Positions 9,151 to 17,449 of a DNA stretch of 64,000 nt are shown here, one piece after another. Origin of the DNA: G963668345 sp965226215 (GTDB lineage: Bacteria; Acidobacteriota; Terriglobia; Bryobacterales; UBA6623); assembly GCA_965226215.1 (NCBI GenBank), contig CBDDCH010000002.1, positions 4,154,001 to 4,218,000 on the forward strand, read 5' to 3'. The translations under genes were made by a program, and so were the position numbers. Each line of letters opens with the position of its first letter. The first letter of the stretch is position 1. Below the pieces are notes generated by a model. It was given only the letters and a program-made list of their open reading frames with translations, had not been told where the DNA came from and did not search any database.

Positions 9151-9888
9151 GTGAGCACGACCCGGCTCATGGGCATCCGCGCTGTCACCGAAGCCTTGCG
9201 CGCCGGGCGCAGTCTAGAACGAGTCGTCATCGCACGAGGAGCACGGAACCCGCGGCTCAAGGCCATTATCGAAGAGTGCCGGCAGCGGAAAGTGCCCTTA
9301 CGCTTCGAGCCTCGGGAGGCGCTGGATCGAGTTACCCAGGGCGAAGTTCACCAAGGCGTCATCGCGGTTGTCGCCTCGAAACCCTACGGCAATCTAGAGG
9401 ACGTGGCGAAAAAAATCGACCATCCCGGTCTGATCGTAGTCCTTGACGGCGTAGAGGACCCGCACAATCTGGGGGCGATTATTCGCTCCGCCCACGCGGT
9501 CGGCGTCGACGCCGTTGTGATCCCCACCAGACGCTCAGCCGGAATCACGCCAACCGTCGCCAAGGCGGCAGCCGGGGCGCTCGAGTACGTGGAGGTTGTT
9601 CGTACGCCCAACATTAGCCGCGCGCTGATTATGCTCAAGGACAAGGGCTATTGGGTGATTGGCCTCGATGAAAGGGCCGAAGAAAACTATGACCAAGCCG
9701 ACTATCGCGGCAATACCGTTCTTGTTTTGGGACGCGAGGGAAAGGGACTCCACCAGCTGACAGCCAAACGGTGCGACACTCTGGTGAAGATACCCGTTGC
9801 CGGGCGAATCGCCTCGTTGAACGTCTCGGTGGCGGCCGGTGTTGTACTGTTTGAGGCGCTGCGTCAGCGTCAGGGGAGGAAAACGTAG
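9151..9888 (+). CDS. rlmB: 23S rRNA (guanosine-2'-O-)-methyltransferase, SpoU/TrmH family
   Basis: SAM-dependent SPOUT methyltransferase that modifies 23S rRNA (G2251 in E. coli numbering). It is 245 aa: an N-terminal L30e-like substrate-binding domain (residues 1-75), then the knotted domain with motif 1 DPHNLGAIIRSA, motif 2 VLVLGREGKGL and motif 3 IPVAGRIASLNVSVAAGVVLFE. The start is GTG at 9151 with AGGAGGG 7 nt upstream. TrmH homologues acting on tRNA are alternatives, but the domain order and length fit RlmB. Confidence 0.92.
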   Translation: MSTTRLMGIRAVTEALRAGRSLERVVIARGARNPRLKAIIEECRQRKVPLRFEPREALDRVTQGEVHQGVIAVVASKPYGNLEDVAKKIDHPGLIVVLDGVEDPHNLGAIIRSAHAVGVDAVVIPTRRSAGITPTVAKAAAGALEYVEVVRTPNISRALIMLKDKGYWVIGLDERAEENYDQADYRGNTVLVLGREGKGLHQLTAKRCDTLVKIPVAGRIASLNVSVAAGVVLFEALRQRQGRKT

Positions 9889-10033
9889 CGTTGGGCCCGC
9901 ACCGACGAGCAGCCCCTCTGTCAACAAGGCGGTGGCTATTCGTCGGAAAAAGAGCTTGCGTAGCTCGTAAGCGTCGGTCCGGGCGCACCTTTATCGCCGT
10001 GTTTTCCACCTTCCAGCATTGGGGGGAGTGACA

Positions 10034-10819
10034 ATGTTCGAACGTTTTGGAGTCGGCCATCCGCGGAGAAAGTTGTTACTCATCCTCTGCTGGCCCATCG
10101 TCAGCTCGATCCTTGTGTGCGCCCAGACTCGTGAGCAGATGGACAAATACGAAGAGTCTTACTTCCCCGGCATTCTCTTCCGGGATCCGGAGGCTGCGGC
10201 CACTAGCGAATTCACCGGTACGTGTCCGGAGTTTGAATCGCGAGCGTGCAACTACAACACGCAGGTGTCCCAGGAGTGTCAAGTTGTTGGTATGTCGCCT
10301 CTAGGAACCGTTGGCGGAAGGCAGTTTTTCCTGGCCCGTTATCGAAGGACCGTCGCGGTCCACGAAGAATCGAAGTGCGAAACGGACGAGGCGCTGGTCC
10401 TTGAATCTATTGATGAAGAACGCTCTCAGCCCGTCTGGTACGACGCCACGGAGCGGAAGTTCACATTCCTCAAAGACGTGTCGCTCGTTCACTCCCAGAA
10501 GCACTCTTTCCTGGTCGTCAACTACTGCGTAAACGGAACGGGGGGATGCTGGCAGTCAGCCTACCTTTGGTCTGGAGACCAATGGAAAATGCTCAAGCAT
10601 GACCAGACGTGGGATGACGTCTACAACAATATGCCCGACGGCTATTGGACCCACAAGAGCCCTCCTATTGACTTTCGAAAGCTACGCTGGGAACAAAACA
10701 TCGCAACCAAAGGGGATGCAAATTGCTGTCCGTCAGGCAAGATCCTATTGGAACTCCAGATTGTCAACGACGAGCTGAGTGTGGAGAGCCACGACTTCGT
10801 TGTTGAGAGGAACCCTTAG
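10034..10819 (+). CDS. Secreted hypothetical protein, cysteine-containing
   Basis: I do not recognise the family. The product starts with a basic stretch and a hydrophobic core ending in VSSILVCAQ, a probable Sec signal peptide cut near residue 30. The mature part contains about eight cysteines, several close together (CNYNTQVSQEC, YCVNGTGGC, ANCCPSG), suggesting disulfide bonds outside the cytoplasm. The ATG at 10034 is chosen because GGGGGGAG lies about 5 nt before it; an in-frame TTG at 10019 is less likely. It is monocistronic, between rlmB and a family A element. Confidence 0.7.
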   Translation: MFERFGVGHPRRKLLLILCWPIVSSILVCAQTREQMDKYEESYFPGILFRDPEAAATSEFTGTCPEFESRACNYNTQVSQECQVVGMSPLGTVGGRQFFLARYRRTVAVHEESKCETDEALVLESIDEERSQPVWYDATERKFTFLKDVSLVHSQKHSFLVVNYCVNGTGGCWQSAYLWSGDQWKMLKHDQTWDDVYNNMPDGYWTHKSPPIDFRKLRWEQNIATKGDANCCPSGKILLELQIVNDELSVESHDFVVERNP

Positions 10820-10882
10820 CAGCCCAACCGGTTCAGGTATCCGCAATTTACATCCCGCCCCGCGGCGGCCTCCAGTTCTAGC

Positions 10883-11067
10883 TAAGTGGATCATTTCGCA
10901 AATACACTCACGTTTCGGGCGAGTGCAGGCGGGCACAGCATGCTGTGCCCCTACAGATCTGTTGGATGCCTGGAAATGGAGGGGCACGGCATGCTGTGCC
11001 CGAAGCTCCCGATCGTCCACCTGGCTTCTAAACATGCGTGACCGAACTTATGAAACGGGCTACCAAG
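10883..11067. repeat. MITE-like element, family A, copy 2 (inverted)
   Basis: Reverse-oriented, nearly full-length relative of 2836-3027. It begins AAGTGGATCATTTCGC and ends CTTATGAAACGGGCTACC, which are inverted versions of each other, with both internal palindromes and the connecting block ACAGATCTGTTGGATGCCTG kept. It fills the gap between a secreted-protein gene and the convergent J-domain gene. Confidence 0.8.
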
Positions 11068-11120
11068 CAACCGCTGGACGGGCGGCCTCGAGGTGACACA
11101 AAGCCGGTTCGGACGTTACC

Positions 11121-11912
11121 TCACGACGGAGCTTGCCCGGGAGCGGGAGCGTTCTTCAACGTGGTCACTGTTTGAGCCTTGCGGTAAGGAGATCCGTTTG
11201 GGGAGGACTCAGGCCACGCCCGGGCGCTCTTCACCGTGCCGTTCGAACGGTTCGTTCGACCGTTGCGAGCTTGATTCACGGTCTGCCGGCGCCCGTTCGT
11301 AACTTTAGCGTCCGCCGCGGGCACGGGATGCTGCCGGACTTCAGCAGGCGCCTCCCTGGGTGCCGGCAGCAGTCTGTCTTCCCGAATTGCTTCACCCCGC
11401 TCGTCACCCGCATCCACTCCCTCGGCGGTGATCATGAAGCGGGCGTCATCAGCGCGACGGATCAGCCCTTTCTCCAACAGATACCAAAGACTGAATTCAA
11501 GGTGCTCGCGGGCGCAATCCAGAAGCGCCTCCATGTCCGCCGGGGTCATGCCGGGTTTGTGGCCCCCGCGCATCCTTTTCGTGTACAGGAGCGACAAGAT
11601 GCCCGAGCGCTGCCGCTTTTCGATCTCCCGCGCATGCAGCGGCGAGGTTGACTGATCAAAGATCTTCCAGCGTAGCCTCTCCTGCCTGGAGTGGCGGACG
11701 TCGTAGGCGGCTCGCGCCTCAGGATCGCTTAACATACGATAGGCTTTAAGGACGGTCTCAAACGTTGCTTGATCGCCCGTTTCCCGGTTGTCAGGGTGGT
11801 ACCGCAACGCCAGGAGCCGATACACCCGATGGATCGTCTCCCCATCGGCCTTGGGGCTGATCTGAAGGATTTCGTAGAAGTCGACAAACGACCCGTTAGT
11901 ATTATCGTTCAT
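11121..11912 (-). CDS. J-domain protein with unassigned C-terminal region
   Basis: Residues ~9-70 form a J domain (VDFYEILQISPKADGETIHR, then the HPD tripeptide in ALRYHPDNRETG), the part that stimulates ATP hydrolysis by an Hsp70/DnaK partner. There is no G/F region and no zinc finger, so it is a type III co-chaperone, not DnaJ. The middle (residues ~95-185) is predicted mostly helical and winged-helix-like (LEFSLWYLLEKGLIRRADDARFMIT is split over helix-turn-strand). The last ~70 residues are low-complexity, rich in Arg, Asn and Pro. Client unknown. Confidence 0.85.
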   Translation of the reverse strand: MNDNTNGSFVDFYEILQISPKADGETIHRVYRLLALRYHPDNRETGDQATFETVLKAYRMLSDPEARAAYDVRHSRQERLRWKIFDQSTSPLHAREIEKRQRSGILSLLYTKRMRGGHKPGMTPADMEALLDCAREHLEFSLWYLLEKGLIRRADDARFMITAEGVDAGDERGEAIREDRLLPAPREAPAEVRQHPVPAADAKVTNGRRQTVNQARNGRTNRSNGTVKSARAWPESSPNGSPYRKAQTVTTLKNAPAPGQAPS

Positions 11913-12162
11913 GTCCTGAAATCACCGCGGTAGTAACCATATTGGTACGTTCTTCCCATACTGCCAAGAGTACCAGTGTACCGTTCGTGTCCCAGCCGAT
12001 ATCCCTAGGACTCACTTAGAAGGAGATCTACGTCGCGACCGTTGGGCATTCCGGGGCCTGAGGTTTACGCCGCCTGCCGTGCCGGATGCGAGTCCCATAC
12101 ACCTTGGAGTGATAAATGTACTAGGGAAAAGAAAACAGTACCTTTGGAGAATGGTCTCCGAA

Positions 12163-13463
12163 GGGTTCTTCCGGGTTTCTAGTGGGCGAGTGAGGCTCGG
12201 TGGTAGTCTCGCGGGATGCAAGACCGCGAGCTATACCGCCAGATTCTGGGCATCGAAAGTCCCTGGAAAGTCGTGCGAGTGGAGCTGCGCCGAGCCGACG
12301 GCGAAGTCCACGTCTTCCTCGAACACGACGAGCAAGTCCGCTGGCCGTGCCGCCAATGCAGCGCCGTGTGCGCACTCCACGATCATCAGCCCGAACGCCG
12401 CTGGCGTCACCTCGACACCTGTCAGTACCGCACGATCCTGCACGCCCGGCCGCCGCGCAGCGACTGCTCCGAGCACGGGCCGCGCGTCGTGCGACTGCCC
12501 TGGGCCGAGGCTTCCAGCCGCTTCACCGCGCTGTTTGAAGCTCTCGCGATCTCGTGGCTGAAGGAAGCCAGCCAGCAAGGCATCGCCGAGTTGCTGGCGC
12601 TGAGCTGGGACGAGATTCACGGCATCCTGGAACGCGCCGTGCAACGTGGGCTCGAACGTCGCGCGGCAGAGCCGATTCCCTACCTGGGCGTCGACGAGAA
12701 GAGCTTCCGCAAGCGCCATCGCTATCTCACCGTCGTCAACGATCTCAACCGCTCGCGCGTGTTGTTCGTCGCCGAGGGACGCCGCCAGGCCAGCCTGGAC
12801 GGCTTTTGGAAGACGTTGAGCGCAGAGCAACTCGCCCGAGTCGAGGCCGTCGCGATGGACATGTGGGATCCTTACGTCGCCTCGACCCGGGAGCATCTCG
12901 ACGAATCGGAGAAAAAGATCGTTTACGACAAATATCACATCGCGGCGCATCTGGCGAAGGCGGTGGACCAGGTGCGGCAGGCGGAGAACAAGCGTTTACT
13001 GGCCCTCGGCGACGAGCGTTTGACAGGCACGAAGTACGCTTGGCTGCGGCATCCGGCGAACTTTTCCGAGGACGCCTGGCGCGAGTTCCGCGCGCTGCGC
13101 GAAAGCGACTTGAAGACGGCGCGGGCGTGGGCGTTGAAGGAAACGGCGATGCGGCTGTTCGACTATCGTCGCGAATCGGCGGCGCGAGCTTTCTTCGAGC
13201 AATGGCGCGGCTGGGCGAGTCGCAGCCGGCTGACGCCGATGGTCACCGTAGCGCGGATGTTGACGGCTCGCCTCGAAAACATACTCGCGTATCTGAAACA
13301 CCGCATTACGAACGCGGTCAGCGAGGGGTTGAACTCAAGGATTCAATGGGTCAAGGCCACGGCGCGCGGTTTCCGCAATCAACAGAACTTCATCAACGCC
13401 ATCTACTTCCACTGTGGGAAACTCGATCTGGCTCCTTCGCCCACTTAAAACCCGGAAGAGCCC
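12163..13463. mobile_element. Complete ISL3-family insertion sequence
   Basis: About 1.3 kb. The left end GGGTTCTTCCGGGTTTCTAG and the right end, read inward as GGGCTCTTCCGGGTTTTAAG, are inverted repeats that continue through GTGGGCGA. TCCGAA immediately flanks both ends, a likely part of the target duplication (ISL3 elements usually duplicate 8 bp). One intact transposase gene fills the element, so it may still be active. Confidence 0.9.
12216..13448 (+). CDS. ISL3-family transposase
   Basis: 410 aa, full length. The N-terminal zinc-binding part contains WPCRQCSAVCALHDH and a further CSEHG. The DDE core follows: first Asp in YLGVDEKSFRKRHRYLTVV, second in AMDMWDPYVASTREH, and the late Glu in NAVSEGLNSRIQWVKATARG. 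All are hallmarks of the ISL3 group. No stop or frameshift. The gene reads up to the right inverted repeat, its stop lying inside it. Confidence 0.95.
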   Translation: MQDRELYRQILGIESPWKVVRVELRRADGEVHVFLEHDEQVRWPCRQCSAVCALHDHQPERRWRHLDTCQYRTILHARPPRSDCSEHGPRVVRLPWAEASSRFTALFEALAISWLKEASQQGIAELLALSWDEIHGILERAVQRGLERRAAEPIPYLGVDEKSFRKRHRYLTVVNDLNRSRVLFVAEGRRQASLDGFWKTLSAEQLARVEAVAMDMWDPYVASTREHLDESEKKIVYDKYHIAAHLAKAVDQVRQAENKRLLALGDERLTGTKYAWLRHPANFSEDAWREFRALRESDLKTARAWALKETAMRLFDYRRESAARAFFEQWRGWASRSRLTPMVTVARMLTARLENILAYLKHRITNAVSEGLNSRIQWVKATARGFRNQQNFINAIYFHCGKLDLAPSPT

Positions 13464-13523
13464 TCCGAAGTTTCATTCTCAGTCAGATTCAGGGGCCGTC
13501 TTTGCAGGCAAAAATGAGCCTCG

Positions 13524-13952
13524 GTGTTAGTGTGCAGTCAAGTCGTACTCAAAAGCATTCACTCTTTCGGAAGGTCGATTATCGTGTTTCGCCGTCCCCT
13601 AGCTTGGGTCAGTCTGCTGTTGGCCCTGCTGTGCATTGGCGTAGGGACACTGTTTTTGCTTCAAGTTCTGGACGGGTCGAAAGGCTGGTTGGGCTTGCAT
13701 GGAGGAGTAGCGGGCCTGGTGCTGATCGCCGCGGGCCTCGCATTCTTGCTCCTAGGGGCAAAACCGGGGAAAGGGCGCCTCCGCAAACCCGCGGCTCGGC
13801 AAGCGAGTGAAGACGGTCCCGACCTTGAATCCCTCGTAAGATGGCACGAGGACCACGAGCCCCAATCTTCCGTCGAGCGGAACTTCCTCGATCAGGAGTT
13901 GCAAACAGCAGCTAGCGGGGATTCCCACCGGTTCGGCATCCCTCCGAACTAG
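13524..13952 (+). CDS. Small membrane protein, unknown function
   Basis: 142 codons. Two hydrophobic helices (WVSLLLALLCIGVGTLFLL and AGLVLIAAGLAFLLLGA) are followed by a soluble, charged C-terminal tail (EDGPDLESLVRWHEDHEPQ). No family recognised. The start could be the ATG at 13524 or, better placed for the first helix, the GTG at 13584. It begins 61 bp after the ISL3 element, so its native promoter may have been displaced by the insertion. Confidence 0.5.
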   Translation: MLVCSQVVLKSIHSFGRSIIVFRRPLAWVSLLLALLCIGVGTLFLLQVLDGSKGWLGLHGGVAGLVLIAAGLAFLLLGAKPGKGRLRKPAARQASEDGPDLESLVRWHEDHEPQSSVERNFLDQELQTAASGDSHRFGIPPN

Positions 13953-13990
13953 CGCGCTTTTCTCGCCACGTGTCGAGGCGCGCGCCGCTC

Positions 13991-15151
13991 CTATCGTGAC
14001 GAAAGCGTAAGCAACACCTGCTTGATATCTGGCTTGGACTCGGCCGACGCGCTATCGGAGTAGTAGGCCATCAAAGCACGGCGCGACGACAACCGAACCG
14101 CGGAGGTGTAGCCGCCGTCCCCGGTGAAATGGTCCAACTCGTGGCGATGGCCGAACGTCCTGCCGTTGTCGGTCGAGATGTAGACAACAATCTTCTTGCG
14201 AGTGAAATCCCGTCCCGATAGCAGCAGAGTAGAGCGATCGAGCCGGGTAAGAAACGGCCGCTGCAGGATGCAATCCAGCATCGAGTAGATGTTTTCCCGC
14301 TGTGACCACGTGCGGCCCCCGTCCTCCGACCAGAGCCGATAGATCGCCTTCTTGTGAGTTGCCCCGGGTTGCAGTCTCGCCCGCAGCAGACATAGAATCG
14401 TCCCCGGTTCGGTTTCCATCAGAGTCACTTCATCACCGAGGTTTTCGCTCGGCAACGTCAACATCGACCGCACCGACCATGTCCGGCCGTCGTCGCCGGA
14501 ACGCCAGATCAAAGTGTAGGCATTGCCAACGCCGCTCGGCGGGAACGTAATTCCACCGGCCAGGATTCCGTCGCTTGTGAGAACAGCGTCGGGGACATAG
14601 TAGGTGCCCCGTGTTGGGTCGCTGTCGAACACGGTGAACTTTGACCACGTCTCGCCATGATCATCCGACCAAGCCCAATAGCAGCGGTCTTTCTTTCTCG
14701 GTCGTTCCTGAAACCCAAAGCTGGATGTCCACAAGAGCACACGCCCCGAGCGCGTGACCAACGCCACAGGATTATGAGCACTTCGCCGTTTGTCGGGGTC
14801 GCGGTGAAGAATTCGTTCCGGCGACCAACTGGCTCCATCATCGCCCGAGGTTCGCATCGCGATGGCAGAGTAGTCACGGGCATGAGTGGTACCGACGCGG
14901 TAAAAGAGGAGCAAGTCGCCATTCTTCGCCCGAACCAGCCGCGGGAACCCGTAATGAACCTTTCGGCTGATGGCCACGCCGCGCGGTTCGGTCACCTCGA
15001 GCCGCAGCGTTGAATTCGTATCAGACAGTGGGGAGTTGGGCGGTTTCCCAGGAGCGTTCTGTCCCGGCGACCGGATGGAAAGGCCGGTCGTGATTAGCAA
15101 GATTCCGTACAGCCAAGCACTACGTCTGAGGGCACTCAAGATCTGCTCCAT
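13991..15151 (-). CDS. Secreted sialidase-like (BNR/Asp-box) protein
   Basis: 386 aa with an N-terminal signal segment (LYGILLITTGLSI). At least five Asp-box motifs (SxDxGxTW) mark successive blades of a six-bladed propeller: SGDDGASWS, SDDHGETWS, SGDDGRTWS, SEDGGRTWS and STDNGRTFG. An early GFPRLVRAKNGDLLLFYR could supply an active-site Arg. The family includes exo-sialidases and related glycosidases, but many members have no proven activity. Likely periplasmic or secreted. It is followed, on the same strand upstream, by a PIN/antitoxin pair not functionally linked. Confidence 0.82.
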   Translation of the reverse strand: MEQILSALRRSAWLYGILLITTGLSIRSPGQNAPGKPPNSPLSDTNSTLRLEVTEPRGVAISRKVHYGFPRLVRAKNGDLLLFYRVGTTHARDYSAIAMRTSGDDGASWSPERILHRDPDKRRSAHNPVALVTRSGRVLLWTSSFGFQERPRKKDRCYWAWSDDHGETWSKFTVFDSDPTRGTYYVPDAVLTSDGILAGGITFPPSGVGNAYTLIWRSGDDGRTWSVRSMLTLPSENLGDEVTLMETEPGTILCLLRARLQPGATHKKAIYRLWSEDGGRTWSQRENIYSMLDCILQRPFLTRLDRSTLLLSGRDFTRKKIVVYISTDNGRTFGHRHELDHFTGDGGYTSAVRLSSRRALMAYYSDSASAESKPDIKQVLLTLSSR

Positions 15152-15175
15152 GGTTTCTCCAAAAAAAGGACGGGG

Positions 15176-15388
15176 CTACATTAACGGATTGAACCAGCGG
15201 AGGCGAGGGAAGCGCATGAAGTCAGTGTCGGTAGAAGCCACCTCCGCCTGGTATTCGATCGCCAGAGCCGCAAGGTGGGCGTCCGTCGTCAGATTCCCAG
15301 CCGTCCCCCACGACCGCCGGGCCGCGTCGTGCCGCGCGGAGTCCGAGCTGTAGGCGCGGACCAGGATGTTGATGTCAGGCAATATCAT
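15176..15388 (-). pseudogene. PIN-domain (VapC-type) toxin with internal deletion
   Basis: Only 70 codons where VapC toxins have about 130-140. The N-terminus MILPDINILVRAYSSDSARH keeps the first catalytic Asp (D5), and the C-terminal half TTDAHLAALAIEYQAEVAST plus DTDFMRFPRLRWFNPL keeps the last acidic positions. The middle of the domain, with the conserved Glu, is missing and the frame is preserved across the join (near RRSWGTAGN). The product should be unable to fold as a normal RNase. It overlaps the antitoxin gene by 4 nt, the usual toxin-antitoxin arrangement. Confidence 0.8.
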
Positions 15389-15642
15389 CGCGTCAACTCG
15401 TCGCGGACTGCCTCACCATCGAGTTCATCAACAAGTTGGTTTAGCTTGTCCAGGTCGACACCTGGTTTGAAGCGGCACGAGTGAGGCTCGACCTGGACGT
15501 TAGGCAATCCCTCGGAACCTGAGGAGTCCAGCCCGCGGCGCAACGTTTCGTTCACCGCTTGTTTAAACGTGATCTTGCGGTCACGGACGCGCCGTTTGAG
15601 GCGCTGAGCAACATCGGGGTCCAACGTGAGAGTGGTATGCAT
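15385..15642 (-). CDS. VapB-like antitoxin
   Basis: About 85 aa from the ATG at 15642 (an ATG eight codons upstream is also in frame). The N-terminal MHTTLTLDPDVAQRLKRR is a ribbon-helix-helix DNA-binding beginning, and VNETLRRGLD completes it. The C-terminal tail (VDLDKLNQLVDELDGEAV) is the usual toxin-wrapping segment. It overlaps the PIN gene by ATGA, so the pair was a translationally coupled type II system. With its toxin partly deleted, it is now probably an orphan antitoxin and autoregulator. Confidence 0.82.
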   Translation of the reverse strand: MHTTLTLDPDVAQRLKRRVRDRKITFKQAVNETLRRGLDSSGSEGLPNVQVEPHSCRFKPGVDLDKLNQLVDELDGEAVRDELTR

Positions 15643-15902
15643 AAAAACATCATATTCTAGTAACAAGTTGATGTTAAGACAATCAGAGAAGCCCCAGCCG
15701 AGAGTTTTCTTCTAGGTAGTATGGGCCATGCCGGGTGCCCAGGAACGTGAACCGGCCCGGGGCGAACCTCTGTGACCCTCCATTCCCCTTTTGCGCTTTT
15801 GCCTTTACTAGCGAATTCCTCCGTATAGGAAATGATCGTTTCTTAACGGGACTGTGCTCGCTGCGCTTGTTCCTGATAACATTCTTCTGAGCCGGCTTTG
15901 TT

Positions 15903-17333
15903 TTGGCGGATATATTCATCAGCTACGCGAGTGAAGATCGCGCCTGCGTCAAGCCGCTGGCGGATGCGTTGGGTCAGCAAGGCTGGTCTGTCTGGTGGGA
16001 TCGAACGTCCATCCGAACCGGCAAGACCTTCGACGAGGCGATTGAGGAAGCTTTAACGGAGGCGCGGTGTGTCGTCGTGGTTTGGACTAGCAAATCCGTC
16101 AACAGCCATTGGGTACGCGATGAAGCAACGGTTGGCCGCGACAGAGGAATTCTTGCCCCCGTTTCGATGGACGGGGTCAAACCGCCACTCGGCTTTCGCC
16201 AGTTCCAAACGGCGCACCTCATCGAGTGGGACGGGCAAGAGTCCTCTCCAGACTTCCACAAGCTCATCACGGACCTTACAGCGATCCTTGGCTCTGCAGA
16301 ATCACCGGATGAAAAGGTTGGATCACCGCCTACGGTAGTTGAGCCAGCGGAGCTTGTTTCCCCGACCGAGACGAAGCCGCAGCCCGTCACCGAGGGCGAC
16401 GACGCGCGACGCCGCGCCGACAAGCATGAAAAGGCGTCGATGACATCTATCCCGCCATGGGTTCGGTCGTGGCAATTCGCAGCGGCAGCAATCGTGGTTC
16501 TTCTTATAGGCGGCTACTTCGGCTTTCGTCCCGAGTCTATGCTGGCTTCTGAGGCCCTAGCCGAAACCGCGTCGGTAGAGGTCAACCATCTAGACGGGCT
16601 GGAGTACGTCAGGATTCCAGCAGGCGTGTTTCAGATGGGCTGTGTGCCCAGCGATACCTGCGATGACGATGAGAAACCGCGGCACGACGTGGGGATCAAC
16701 AAAGACTTCTGGATCGGCCGTACCGAGGTCACGGTCGGCGCGTACCAGAAATTCGCTACAGCTACCAGCCGCGAGATGCCCCCGGCTCCCGACTTTAACC
16801 AGAATTGGCAGTTCAAGGAGCATCCCGTTAACCGTGTCACCTGGGATGAGGCGGACGCCTATTGTGGATGGGCTGATGGGCGACTGCCTACCGAAGCGGA
16901 GTGGGAGTACGCGGCTCGTGGTGGTGAAGAGGGACGGAAGTATCCCTGGGGAAATGAGATTAGTCACGACCAGGCCAACTACGGAGCGGATGAGTGTTGC
17001 TCTGGCCTAGCGGAGGGCAAGGACGCGTGGGAATTTGCCTCACCGGTCGGAAGTTTTTCCGGCAACGGCTTCGGTCTCCACGACATTGTCGGTAACGTCT
17101 GGGAGTGGGTGGCGGATTGGTACGACGGGGATTACTATTCAACGCTGCGTTCTGATAAACCCGCGGTGGGTCCCAAGGGACCTGAGGAGCCAACAGTGCG
17201 GCGCGTTTTGCGCGGCGGGTCGTGGTTCGACAATCCAGTGTACCTGCGCTCGTCGGGCCGCGTCTGGCTCGAGCCTCAGTACAGGCGCGGCAATATTGGG
17301 TTTCGTTGTGCCCAGGAAGTTTCTTTCCCTTAA
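15903..17333 (+). CDS. TIR domain - transmembrane helix - FGE/SUMF1-fold fusion protein
   Basis: 476 aa. Residues 1-130 are a TIR domain (DIFISYASED, GWSVWWDR, then SKSVNSHWVRDEA, where E74 fits the catalytic Glu of NADase TIRs). A Pro/Glu-rich linker follows, then one membrane helix (about 190-208), then an FGE-sulfatase/C-type-lectin-like domain (230-475) with IPAGVFQMG, RLPTEAEWEYAARGG, DIVGNVWEWVADWY, RVLRGGSW and IGFRCA. The cysteine pair that formylglycine-generating enzymes use after GGSW is absent (WFDNPVYLRSSGR), so it is probably a binding module, not an oxidase. Predicted topology: TIR inside, FGE fold in the periplasm. TTG start, the only one after the stop at 15888. Confidence 0.87.
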   Translation: MADIFISYASEDRACVKPLADALGQQGWSVWWDRTSIRTGKTFDEAIEEALTEARCVVVVWTSKSVNSHWVRDEATVGRDRGILAPVSMDGVKPPLGFRQFQTAHLIEWDGQESSPDFHKLITDLTAILGSAESPDEKVGSPPTVVEPAELVSPTETKPQPVTEGDDARRRADKHEKASMTSIPPWVRSWQFAAAAIVVLLIGGYFGFRPESMLASEALAETASVEVNHLDGLEYVRIPAGVFQMGCVPSDTCDDDEKPRHDVGINKDFWIGRTEVTVGAYQKFATATSREMPPAPDFNQNWQFKEHPVNRVTWDEADAYCGWADGRLPTEAEWEYAARGGEEGRKYPWGNEISHDQANYGADECCSGLAEGKDAWEFASPVGSFSGNGFGLHDIVGNVWEWVADWYDGDYYSTLRSDKPAVGPKGPEEPTVRRVLRGGSWFDNPVYLRSSGRVWLEPQYRRGNIGFRCAQEVSFP

Positions 17334-17449
17334 TTCCTTTCCCCTTTTTCCTTTCCTGGGGCGAAGCCCCAGCCGAAATTTTTTGCGAGAAGAGAAAGCT
17401 ATTGATCTCGGGCCTTCCCGTTCAAACCGCACCGGACCCCACGGGGCGG

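Noticed and set aside
12554..13810. Long (418-codon) open frame across the ISL3 transposase
   Set aside because: It is a +2-frame shadow of the intact transposase, Arg/Gly-rich with no motifs.
15683..15919. 78-codon leftward ORF upstream of the TIR-FGE gene
   Set aside because: Lys/Arg-rich, no ribosome site, no family; overlaps the start of the TIR gene.
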